In this document: positions 31,401 through 37,226 of the stretch, piece after piece
How positions within the stretch are numbered: the stretch's first letter is position 1
How the letters are laid out: every line of letters begins with the position of its first letter
Assembly: GCA_023091665.1 (NCBI GenBank)
Contig: JALJCQ010000030.1
Coordinates: 2,482,501-2,546,500, forward strand
DNA: 64,000 nt
Origin: Pythium myriotylum
Taxonomy: Eukaryota > Oomycota > Peronosporomycetes > Pythiales > Pythiaceae
Direction: 5' to 3'
Made by a program: the position numbers and the translations under genes
Notes under the pieces: model-generated
The model's input: the letters and a program-made list of their open reading frames with translations, nothing else
Databases searched by the model: none
Told to the model about the DNA's origin: nothing

Positions 31401-32603
31401 GAAGAGCTACCACTCCGCGCTCTTAATTATTGCACGGGCGAGTGCAACTATGGCGGACGAGTGACCGACGATAAGGACAGGCGGACGCTCGCCTGTGTCC
31501 TAGGGCGGTTCTACACACTAAGCATTTTTGAGGAGAGTTACTCGTTCGATGAGCATGGTTTGTACAAACTCCCACCCGACGGCACACATGAGACCTTTGT
31601 CAAGTTCATCGAAGGGCTGCCTCTTGTGGCACCACCTGGTGTCTTCGGACTACATGATAACGCCACCATAACTAAGGACCAGAACCAAACGGCCAAACTC
31701 TGCAGCGACATTTTGCTCACCCAGAGTACTGGCTCGTCGAGCAGCAGCAGTGTCATGTCCCAGGAAGAAATGGTCGAGGCCGTCGCGAACGAGATCTTGG
31801 CGAGATTGCCCGACAACTTTGACATGGAGGTTGCGCAAATCCGGTACCCTGTACAATGGGATGAATCGATGAACACCGTGCTGTGCCAGGAGCTTGTTCG
31901 CTTCAATAACCTCATTTCGACCATCCGAAGTAGCCTCGTGAACTTGCGCAAGGCACTCAAAGGCCTCGTTGTCATGTCTTCCGAGCTTGAGAACGTCTCG
32001 CAAAGTCTATTTTATGGCAAGATCCCGGCCATGTGGAGCGCCCGCTCGTACCCATCTCTGAAGCCGTTGGGGAGCTATGTGAACGATCTGCTGGAGCGCA
32101 TTTCTTTCTTCGGCAGATGGCTCAATGAGAAGCCGCCCATCGTCTTTTGGATCTCCGGATTCTTCTTCACTCAGGCGTTCCTCACGGGCGCTAGCCAAAA
32201 CTTCGCGCGCAAGTACACTTTGCCGATTGATCAACTTGGCTTCGACCACGAGCCCATGCCACGCAGCGAGTACTCCCAGAAGCCCAAAGACGGTGTCTAC
32301 GTGCGCGGCCTCTTTCTCGAAGGCGCGCAGTGGAGTAAGGCAGATAACTCACTTGTTGAGTCGGAACCCAAAGTGCTCTTCTCACTTGGACCCGTGATCC
32401 TCTTCCGACCGGTCAAGAAGGCCGAGATGAACACACAGCGGAGCTACTCGTGCCCTGTGTACAAGACGAGCGAGCGTCGCGGGACGCTCTCGACCACGGG
32501 CCACTCGACCAACTTCATCTGCTACATCAAGCTCCCCACCATCAAGCCCGAGAGCCACTGGGTCGCGCGCGGCGTCGCCATGCTCTCGCAGCTGGACGAT
32601 TGA
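19434..32603 (+). CDS. Axonemal inner-arm dynein heavy chain (DNAH3/7/12-like)
   Basis: One uninterrupted ORF of 13,170 nt encodes 4389 residues from the first in-frame ATG (19434). P-loops mark AAA1 (GPAGTGKTETTKDL, about residue 1665), AAA2 (GMPFSGKTSSW, about 1945), AAA3 (GPTGTGKS, about 2333) and AAA4 (GVGGSGRQS, about 2705). The stalk coiled coils (about 2950-3230) flank the microtubule-binding tip, and the C-terminal domain ends with KTSERRGTLSTTGHSTNF and a GVAMLSQLDD tail. That ending, plus the length, fits single-headed inner-arm dyneins of the DNAH3/7/12 group. The motor pulls on neighbouring doublets in the flagellum. A phylogeny would be needed to fix the exact subtype. No intron is needed anywhere. 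Confidence 0.93.
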   Translation: MNRHAHGNVDGLHDGAPPAVSDAAFKRWGYGEESHELRPVRYSPKKSPVRIARLKMLQSSINTRNCDIQDRSNDTTRPAGRRLEKMDSHGALVEAQEDMIEIMGPFGGLTGARGTWEHINICPKLRHGGGSEAKIVLEDRGYYRLSDRIGSAYTPTARTLTIGEVSNFTRKDTRSSANHTNNSPARSPTKSKMAVPPSLDRASPPKAVDEERERGILSSSSKDSLSDYQDLPVFVDASRAYTRHVDNSHGVFRAPSPIRSMVKQSRLKYTLEVENHQPPKSPSTAQQRTNVQLNPLYPSPRMFELEKKRYLNTMEAYWRQVDQYATVARGTPMDVDRPPRILRRLQVPPPTGLDGEGTQAFDERCESLIAETFQEVYADYYETVARSMLAYDLMDDGTCQRMQIYRPFLKAEQKWWVDEYYQSHNWRVLRLTDIDSARIARTHFLVEQTLFSVNPVVFALQEQWLLEAPPAEWDLTPSDVGGSATSFSRVLFVDVMSPSFRAALPRTVPHFVDVISRRADLVKDCLKICWVAAAARRVNECIQSFRLPIPGSTGSVKPTDDVTTTQSPRKGGSRVTPSPEKILHDRLALEGLLPTSVSRAAAQGDLMAKALARAADDPEAAKYRGFIGVLNAAAVLMARNLRESVELSVKEFVQFFQQFSSPHYYGEAALLLSVDCIVGSIATTSGGDARSTSSAASRAATSIAGSVQEAFFIDPPHHVLKDRVTSCVNMIVEAAQNFPRIDSQTKLPAKFRNVAALGPSTMTLDEEFVRSAKLALSEVVSEQFYDPEKVLQRFQPFVFLMNGVYDAKVSTLLQTIREPPGKSTGDILATLREELAALKTIEDRVGTDIHDRYSFKLFAVSCVDVKVKLLAKLKALATRILTKISLDNIDQMTAMAAEYESVGQKLIAEPLDSFELKALDAFYLVSLQTIERLNHSLYDDVCARVQFLKEHDFVMTRDDVQLFFNTFRWPENIKGFQRKSIELQTKRQHELELIVEGRQEQLVGQFTTLQRRIEKMRDYANLNDPASILKRIEAVRKLLEESETEAEAIKEQETVLGMAVTNNQTALVEIQDMLSPIEKLWMTIAQTMDKVTFSREAPLASVNGEDMERDCDQFRRTIVKIIKECEKNTDVYAVAITMAQEVKKTLDEMLDSFIPLMNLVCNPGIRARHWEEIERITGIEVQLPEGSETNMNQLIVLGLHRFTNQIEETCVSASKEYSLEKALDKMETEWIGIKFGTKEYRTTGTSILCATDEIQQIIDDQIVKTQSMRGSRYNKPYLERILRWEKLLITIQDIMDNWIKVQATWLYLEPIFSSEDIMRQMPTEGALFRKVDANWRRNMQETNAQPLVLKVAEREDLLPGLQQSNQDLETIQKGLNDYLETKRLYFPRFFFLSNDELLEILSETKDPLRVQPHLKKAFDGISSLEFQENLDITGMLSPENEKVPFPYEKIAQSLINPNNSGGNVEVWLEEVEMAMRKSVAYHVDESIVDYPTKDRLQWVQQWPGQVVLAVNQTMWTQQTEKALSGEVNRLGAVNDHLQVLRSELTRTVELVRGELPKLIRITLGALVVMDVHNRDTIAELVNLKIADKNDFDWLAQLRYYWIRGGVSATTGKPASLECRMINTMALYAFEYLGNSMRLVITPLTDRCYRTLTGAIHLNLGGAPEGPAGTGKTETTKDLAKAIAIQCVVTNCSDGLDYLAMGKFFKGLASSGAWACFDEFNRIQLEVLSVIAQQILCIQLAKAQKLDSFVFEGTELRLNPTCCPFITMNPGYAGRAELPDNLKVLFRTVAMMVPDYAMIAEIMLYSYGYTEASSLSKKITTTYTLCSEQLSSQSHYDYGMRAVMAVLRAAGNLKRAEGHLREDTLVLRSIIDVNLPKFLSPDVPLFNGIVSDLFPGVIIDPPDRRDMLRAIDNVCKRLNLQAVPNFVEKVIQIYDMMIVRHGYMIVGMPFSGKTSSWRVLAEVLAQLHIEFPDDPRWTEVNIAVINPKSVTMGQLYGQFDAVSHEWRDGVLAINFRNLANARTPARKWLMFDGPVDAVWIENMNTVLDDNKKLCLMSGEIIAMSNVMSMKFEPMDLLVASPATVSRCGMIYMEPEQLGWVPLLNSWLDSITVDVDAPLVVTSEMAGPVEINLEQRQLLTFLFSWLVEPCIAFVRKELVEMSPTVDSNLVRSLINILEALLCRLPKDPTTKKKPAIESAFIFALIWSIGESVNADGRLRFCEFLRAVLENIQTLETKFVNVSRALQVRKWTKPQAFDGNNSYTFASPLPTKGLFHDYYYNIVENKWQKWEELLPDYVIIPGTPFNQMVVPTIFTAQLQCLVQLLVLNKRKVLVCGPTGTGKSCYMDSILNESLPQDKYSVVMLAFSAKTSANMTQNIIDGKLDKRRKGVFGPPMGKDALVFVDDLNMPLVETYGAQPPIELVRQLIDSDGYYDLKDMSWRKIVDTIVLAAMGPPGGGRNHVTPRLLRHFNLLCFSEFDDGTLTRIFTTILSSYFNSNPFLPEVKRLADAVVSATLETYQLAMKSLLPTPKKSHYTFNLRDFSRIVQGIMLVSASETFTANSLVKLWVHESLRVIGDRLVDDDDREWFNDIQRKMTIKHFATNFDKVFASLKRGRDGPVQARDMRNLFFGDYMDPDASPRLYKEVDVRLEGDFDGIQQLIACLDGYLTEYNGISRKPMNLVMFLFAIEHLSRIVRVLNMPGGNALLVGVGGSGRQSLTRLATFIVDFEIKQIEISKNYTMNEWREDMKEVLRLAGTGARPLVFLFSDTQIKYDGFVEDINNMLNSGEIPNLFPYDERVGICEAVRPHAKEKLGKSVGDNMTPTQLYAFFLQRVRSNLHIVLACSPIGDAFRDRLRKFPSLINCCTIDWFTAWPSDALVAVAEKFLADVEMDSPAIRKAIVDTCQYFHVSVMEHSERFLKQLRRQNYVTPTSYLELIVAFKSFLARRRDAVRGARNRYIVGLDKLQFAEQNVSVMRVELENLQPVLDQSKKDTDILMEEIQSKLPAVEKTRTEVQADVAVADASKAVCEQQKASVEADLAEAVPALEEALKALDTIKPSEINEVKAMANPPAGVKLVCEGVCVMLGIKPARIPDPNDPSKRIMDYWGPSQKMLSDPAFIMTLKKFDKDNIDPKIMKIVVSTYIANENFSPEKAEKASKAAAGLCKWVHAMALYDNVSKVVAPKREALRVAEQALEETMASLNEKLAKLKEVEDGLAELQRQFDAATKQKQNLEFQVDLTGKKLVRASTLIESLGGEKTRWTEFAADLAVQYSRLTGDVLIAVGVVAYLGPFTSVFRQEGVNDWVQRCKKLGIPCSDSPSLNGTLGDPVQVRKWNIDGLPTDAFSVDNGIVVFNSRRWPLMIDPQGQANKWIRNMEAQNELVVIKLTDSDYMRTLENAVQFGTPVLLENIGEELDPSLEPLLLKQTFKQGGVTCIRLGDSTVEYSENFRFYVTTKFRNPHYLPEVSVKVTLLNFMITPRGLEDQLLGIVVAQERPDLEEQKNKLIVQNAKNKALLKEIEDKILHILSSSEGNILEDENAITTMNQSKNVADDIKKEQLIAEKTEKEIDTVRQGYQPVAYSSQVLFFCIDQLANIEPVYQYSLSWFINLFILSIQQSDRSPDITRRLRNLDEHFTYSLYRNICRSLLEKDKLMFSFLLCISIKQGKDEIDSAEWYFLLTGGVALSDPPPNPAKLWLSDKQWAEFSRLSALPAFQGIVEEFLNHSDQWKAVYDSPTGHTLPFPGLMGSVSPFRRLLGLRCIRPDLLVVGVQLFLVQEMGEKFVKPPPFDLALSYADSSVFSPLVFILSPGSDPMGAVLKFADSLRQKCETISLGQGQGPIAERMIVRAREAGTWVVLQNCHLAPSWMPIMEKIAEDIKLENTHREFRLWCTTYPSNVFPAAVLQNGVKMTNEPPQGLRANLLGSYLSDPIGESGFLESVSNKGMEFRRLLYSLCFFHALVRERRQFGPLGWNIQYEFNESDLSISIRQLAMFVEENEELPLRALNYCTGECNYGGRVTDDKDRRTLACVLGRFYTLSIFEESYSFDEHGLYKLPPDGTHETFVKFIEGLPLVAPPGVFGLHDNATITKDQNQTAKLCSDILLTQSTGSSSSSSVMSQEEMVEAVANEILARLPDNFDMEVAQIRYPVQWDESMNTVLCQELVRFNNLISTIRSSLVNLRKALKGLVVMSSELENVSQSLFYGKIPAMWSARSYPSLKPLGSYVNDLLERISFFGRWLNEKPPIVFWISGFFFTQAFLTGASQNFARKYTLPIDQLGFDHEPMPRSEYSQKPKDGVYVRGLFLEGAQWSKADNSLVESEPKVLFSLGPVILFRPVKKAEMNTQRSYSCPVYKTSERRGTLSTTGHSTNFICYIKLPTIKPESHWVARGVAMLSQLDD

Positions 32604-33061
32604 CGAGCGGGCGGATCCAACATGGCTACATTTTTGTGTGAGTGGCGAAGTAATTTATCAGTCGTTAATTTTCGATATGGCGGGCCTTCAACTGCTTGCC
32701 TTCCCGCCAAATTGCTGGGTGGTTCAAAACCAAACTGCCCAACTCACCCTCCAGGGGTAGGGGTACACCTACAAACTACAAGATAGTCGAATGGCGGCAC
32801 GCGCAACCACAACCCGCGTCCGCCCGGAAAATGGCGGGGCTCAACAGCCACCGCGAATGGGATCGGAGGGGAAGGGAACGTGGACAACGACGGACTTGCC
32901 TCTGGATTCCGCCACCTGGATCTGGATTCGATCCGGCAAACCCGCGCGGAAACCCGCGGGTCGGGCGTATCCGGCTGTAGGAGGAGCGCGCCAAAAGTTG
33001 GCGGGTCCAATTGGCATTGGCGTCCGAGATTGCTCCCCGCCATTCCGATATCTCGACGAGT
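32604..33061 (+). promoter_or_regulatory. Cyclin upstream region with E2F-like sites
   Basis: No coding signal is seen in these 458 bp. Three E2F/DP-type motifs (TTTSSCGC class, either strand) occur: TTCCCGCCAAA (32701-32711), GCGCCAAAA (32988-32996) and TTGGCGGG (32998-33005). The last two are back to back, about 57-75 bp before the cyclin ATG. They may be functional G1/S elements; this is inferred from motif match and position. Confidence 0.5.
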
Positions 33062-34253
33062 ATGAGCATGAGCGAGTACTACCACCACTACGCGTACGAG
33101 CACGAGGACGTGGCCATGAGCCTCGACTGCGACGAGAGCTTCGACGACGCGAGCAGCTACGGCGACGGCGACCAGGCCATGGTCACGCTCGCGGACGACT
33201 CGGCGGTGCGTGGCGCGCGCGAGCAGGCGGCCGCTGGGCGCGCTGGCTGACGACGGTGGTCTTGTAGCGCATCGCTCTCGAGGACATGGATCTCGACATG
33301 ACGTACCGGTGCATGCTGCGCCAAGAACTCAACCGACCCGACTTCACACGCAAGTACGAATACCTCAAGGTAAGGAAGGCACCGGTGCCAAGACTCGCCA
33401 CGCGACGCAGCGACTAACGTGATGGCGCTGCAGTACCGCCGCGTCCTGGTCGACTGGATGTCCGAAGTTGGCGAGGAGATGCAGATCCGCAAGACCACAG
33501 TCCACACCGCCATCGCGTACCTTGAGCGCGTGCTGTCCTACGGCCGACTGCCACCGAAAGACCGCTTCCAGTTGCTCGCGCTCACGTGCATCCTCATCGC
33601 AGCCAAGTACCACGGACCGGAAGACGAAGTGCCCCCGATTGCTGAGTTCTGGGAGTTCGGCAACCGCTGCTACACATACGAGGAGTTCCATCAGATGGAG
33701 ATCATGACGCTCGCCAAGTACGTTTGGACTTTCATTAGCTCATGACTATATCGCTAACCTCTGCGTTGCTCTCTGCAGCCTGCAATGGTCGCTAACAGCG
33801 CTTACACCCATTCATTTCATCCGCTTCTACCTCTCACAGCCGGTGCTTTTTTCTAACGACGAGATCCAGGGCACCGAGCTCGTCGAGGAGGCACTCGACT
33901 ACTACCGCAAGTACGCCGACTTTTTTGTCGACCTATGCATGCAAGAGTACCAGTTCCAGGCATATCGCCCATCTCTTGTGGCTGCCGCCATCCTTGCAGC
34001 CTCGAGGAAAGCCCTTGGCATGAGGTGCGTTTGACTTTCTGTTCTCACTTCTACGCTTTCTTTTGCTGACTCTTCTGGGTCTTTTCTGAGTAGCCCGTTG
34101 TGGAGAGAAGAGTTGAGCGAGCTTACAGGCTACTCTCCCGAACAGGTTGAGCCATGCTTCAGCGCTGTTTGGGCTCATTATGTCAAGACCTTCGGCGACC
34201 AAGAACAAGAGATCTCGCCCTCGAGTGTCGCCGAGTTCCCACCCCAAGCCTGA
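33062..34253 (+). CDS. Cyclin, A/B-like cyclin-box protein
   Basis: Five exons (33062-33205, 33268-33369, 33434-33717, 33779-34024, 34094-34253) encode 311 residues; introns are 61-69 nt, and the second has a GACTAACG branch-point-like box. The cyclin N-box has the CDK-binding signature YRRVLVDWMSEVGEEM and LLALTCILIAAKYHG. A C-terminal cyclin fold follows (LVAAAILAASRKALG, SELTGYSPEQVEPC). The N-terminal arm is short (about 80 residues), acidic and lacks a full destruction box, holding only RIAL. It activates a cyclin-dependent kinase. Given the E2F-like sites upstream, a G1/S or S-phase role is plausible, but subtype is not certain. Confidence 0.87.
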
Positions 34254-34567
34254 GTCAGTTTCCCGATAGTTTAGTTCCCTATTTAACCAGTTTTGTAGCA
34301 CTAGCAGACAAGTAAGGAAGATCCGCAAGACGCAAACGTCGTACATTTCGATCCAGCCCAATAGACGCCTCTTTATTCTCAGTCTCGTTGTTGGCCTGGA
34401 ATCACTAATCTGCCGTTTCAGCAACCACCTGAGTGCTATTACATGAAGAACCATTCGAAGGTGTTAAATTTGTCATGCAAGAAGTACTTTCTATTCACAA
34501 ATTTGGCTTAGAGAATTGAGGTTGAGGGGACATAAGCCGGAGAGTCGAGTCCTTCGGTCACACCATT
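34254..34567. other. Intergenic, convergent 3' ends
   Basis: This 314-bp spacer between the cyclin stop and the minus-strand PDZ gene stop is moderately AT-rich. I see no gene, repeat or structured RNA. Confidence 0.55.
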
Positions 34568-36676
34568 TTATGGCCATGGAAGACTGCGGTCAGAATCACC
34601 AATCTCGCCGCCACGCACCTTTTCTTGAGGTAGCTTGACATCGTACGCGCCAACGCCAGGTGTATCGGGAATCTTGATGAAGGAATCTCGAGTGATCTTC
34701 GCTCGCGAGATTAGACCACCCTTTGTGGAAAACGATGATGGAGCCTCGTAGTACCGATCATTGGCAGAGTACTTCGGTGGCATGAAATTGTAACGATTGC
34801 TCACGTTCTGCGGGGCGTGGCGTCGCGGAGACTTCAGCCCATCATCAATACTTCCAGACCGATCACGGTTGTACGCTGAGTTGCACGATGACACAGATGC
34901 ATCACATCGTCCAGAACTCTCTCCCGTTTTGCCGACGTATCGGGAAAGTTGCTGAGAACGTCGCTTCGCAATCGCAGATCGATTCGAATAGCTAGAGTAA
35001 CCAGACACTGAGGAAGCGTTTGAACCAGCATACGCCCCTTTGGCGGGTAGACCCTGCTTCGCTTCGATTGCCTCGAGCACATCCGGAGTCAAGGTCAAAC
35101 TTGGTGCCGAGGCTCTGTGCACGGGTGCAGAACGAGGTGCTGGAGCAGGAGGTGCTTGTTTCCTAACCGACTTCCCCTTTTTGTGTTGGACGGTCGCAAG
35201 GCGCGCTTGGTATTTATCGATCTGAGATGCAAGCTGCTTGACTTCTTCCTGCTTTTTCACTAGCTCCGAATGAAGAATCTTGATGTGCTCCACGAGCATT
35301 TCTTCCGACTCCTCTCCGTTCTGATTCGAGTCGGTCTCATCGGCCTCATGACTTGCCTCACCAATGGAGGCTGCAGCGAACTGCTGTTCCAAGCCATGGA
35401 TATGATACTCTTTCTGCTTCATCTTCAAATCGGCAACAGATGTGGGCGACGAGTCAGGAGAGCCCCCTTGGTTATCCAATTCATCAACGAGTGGCACACT
35501 AAGCTCGCCTGCAGGGGATGCTCGTCCACTTTTTGAGATTCGACGTTCGGCAGCGACAGACCGATGGTCAGGATACGGAGACGCCGAATTGGTCTTCTTA
35601 CGCTGACTGGTGATTTTTTGTCTAGTCTGCGAGTAGGGGCTAGGGGCATTGGGGGATTGTGATGTTAGTTCACTCGACGGAACCTGGTCTGCCACTGGAG
35701 TGGGGGTCTCGGTACTGGCACGGGCTCGAACGCTAGGACTGGGTCCGGGGGCAGTCGGAGGCCCTGCAGGGGCAGATTTCCGGCGCATCGGCAGGGGCTC
35801 TGAAGATGGAGCTGGAGTGACCTGTGGAGGAACTGAGTGCTGAGGGTCGGGTTGCATATTGAAAGAAACACGGCGCTCAATCGGCTTCTTCCATCCTCGA
35901 AAATGAATGTGCAGTGGAAGTTGACAGTGGCGGATAACTTCATGGACCTGGCGAAGCCCCAGCGACTCCAACGAGGTTTCTCCAATCTTCATGACGATCG
36001 TGCCTGGAACCAAACGTTCGTAGTGGGTTGCTGCCGATTTCGGGTAGATCATGCCAACAACCGTTGCGTCCATTTCTTGCTTGAGAGTGAAGCCAAGCGG
36101 GAGTCGGTGGAACACCACTGTGAAGTCATATGTGTGAAAGTCGAGTCCTTCATCGGCAGGAGGGGTCTGGTCACTGGGAGAAGCCAGAGAGTCTTTCACA
36201 CCGAGTTCAATCTCGTCCCCATCGCGGCACCACTGGCCAACAGGATCTTTCGGATCAATAGCCTCTCTGCGATCCACATGGAATATGGTCGTGCAGTCGG
36301 GCACCTCACACGTGGGGAACGCGAGATGATACTCGGCGATTGCGGACGCAATGAGCGACTCGCACGGCCAATCCTTCTCGACGAGGCACGTGAACTTGGC
36401 GCCGACCACGCCAACGGTGACGGTCACGGCGTCCTCCGGGTCAACGGCCGTGGGTGCGCGCACGTGTCGGTTACGGGACATGATGGATTCCTTCTGCATC
36501 GACGGCTTCGCACGCGCTTGCAGATCTTGTTGGGGCTTGGTAGCTGGGCCCAGGGGCCTTTCCGAGCGCGGCGTGTTGGCGTGGCGAGGACGCACGTTCT
36601 CTTGTCCGACGGCGGCCGGCACGGGGCCTCGCTTGACGCGCACGCTGCTGCGTGAACTTCCGCTGTAGGTGCTCAT
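34568..36676 (-). CDS. PDZ-domain protein with coiled coil and STPGR-like C-terminus
   Basis: Single exon, 702 residues from ATG at 36676; the frame stays open upstream, but only to a GTG. Residues about 85-165 look like a ubiquitin-like or Ras-binding fold (VTVTVGVVGAKFTCLVEKDW). A PDZ domain follows (about 180-260; YDFTVVFHRLPLGFTLKQE, LVPGTIVMKIG). A long Pro/Ser-rich disordered stretch comes next, then a coiled coil (MLVEHIKILHSELVKKQEEV). The C-terminus has IPDTPGVGAYDV, which resembles a single sperm-tail PG-rich (STPGR/SHIPPO) repeat found on flagellar microtubules. That last point is tentative. No catalytic domain is seen. The role is likely scaffolding. Confidence 0.78.
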   Translation of the reverse strand: MSTYSGSSRSSVRVKRGPVPAAVGQENVRPRHANTPRSERPLGPATKPQQDLQARAKPSMQKESIMSRNRHVRAPTAVDPEDAVTVTVGVVGAKFTCLVEKDWPCESLIASAIAEYHLAFPTCEVPDCTTIFHVDRREAIDPKDPVGQWCRDGDEIELGVKDSLASPSDQTPPADEGLDFHTYDFTVVFHRLPLGFTLKQEMDATVVGMIYPKSAATHYERLVPGTIVMKIGETSLESLGLRQVHEVIRHCQLPLHIHFRGWKKPIERRVSFNMQPDPQHSVPPQVTPAPSSEPLPMRRKSAPAGPPTAPGPSPSVRARASTETPTPVADQVPSSELTSQSPNAPSPYSQTRQKITSQRKKTNSASPYPDHRSVAAERRISKSGRASPAGELSVPLVDELDNQGGSPDSSPTSVADLKMKQKEYHIHGLEQQFAAASIGEASHEADETDSNQNGEESEEMLVEHIKILHSELVKKQEEVKQLASQIDKYQARLATVQHKKGKSVRKQAPPAPAPRSAPVHRASAPSLTLTPDVLEAIEAKQGLPAKGAYAGSNASSVSGYSSYSNRSAIAKRRSQQLSRYVGKTGESSGRCDASVSSCNSAYNRDRSGSIDDGLKSPRRHAPQNVSNRYNFMPPKYSANDRYYEAPSSFSTKGGLISRAKITRDSFIKIPDTPGVGAYDVKLPQEKVRGGEIGDSDRSLPWP

Positions 36677-37226
36677 CGATGGGCGCTGGAGACGCAGGGG
36701 CGGGGCGCGGAGAGAGATCTGGGCGGGTCTTCCCTTGCGGCGTCGCGGTGCATTTTCCGACTGACACCTCACCGGACAAACAACCCAAAAGAAAATCCGG
36801 AGCCAGACGCGGCAGATGGTTACTTTTCACCAATCAAATAACCTTGATTTAGAATATAATCCAATTAAAAGAGCTTAAAGTGTCATTCCCTATCCCTAGC
36901 GGGATTCGGGACCAGAAAGCCTTCCTCAAGTGCTGGGCGTGACCGAAACGGCAACGATTGCTCGAAGCGGCGATTGGCCAAAACTCGGCAGTGACGGCTA
37001 AGATCGGCAAAGGTCACGAAGGCGGGAGAGGATGACGATGCTGTTGGGGAGCACGCGACTTTGCTCCCGCAGCGACAGTTCAGTTCCACAAGTCCACGCG
37101 CGTTGCGCACTACGGCATACTTGGTTCTGGTCGCGTCGCTCAGAACGTTCCTGGCCATACGCTCAGGAATCGTATTCGCGTCGACGGTGGACACTTGTCC
37201 CACAAAATGTCCATTACATCAACAGC
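36677..37226. other. Intergenic spacer between two minus-strand genes
   Basis: These 550 bp lie upstream of the PDZ gene and downstream of the BTB-ankyrin-FYVE gene. An AT-rich patch with two CCAAT boxes (near 36830 and 36861) sits about 150-190 bp before the PDZ gene start. A 106-codon minus-strand ORF (36883-37203) starts only with GTG and resembles no family; I could not splice it in frame to the FYVE gene. Confidence 0.5.

Noticed and set aside
36883..37203. 106-codon minus-strand ORF after the FYVE gene
   Set aside because: It has only a GTG start, no family match, and no splice that joins it in frame to the FYVE exon.
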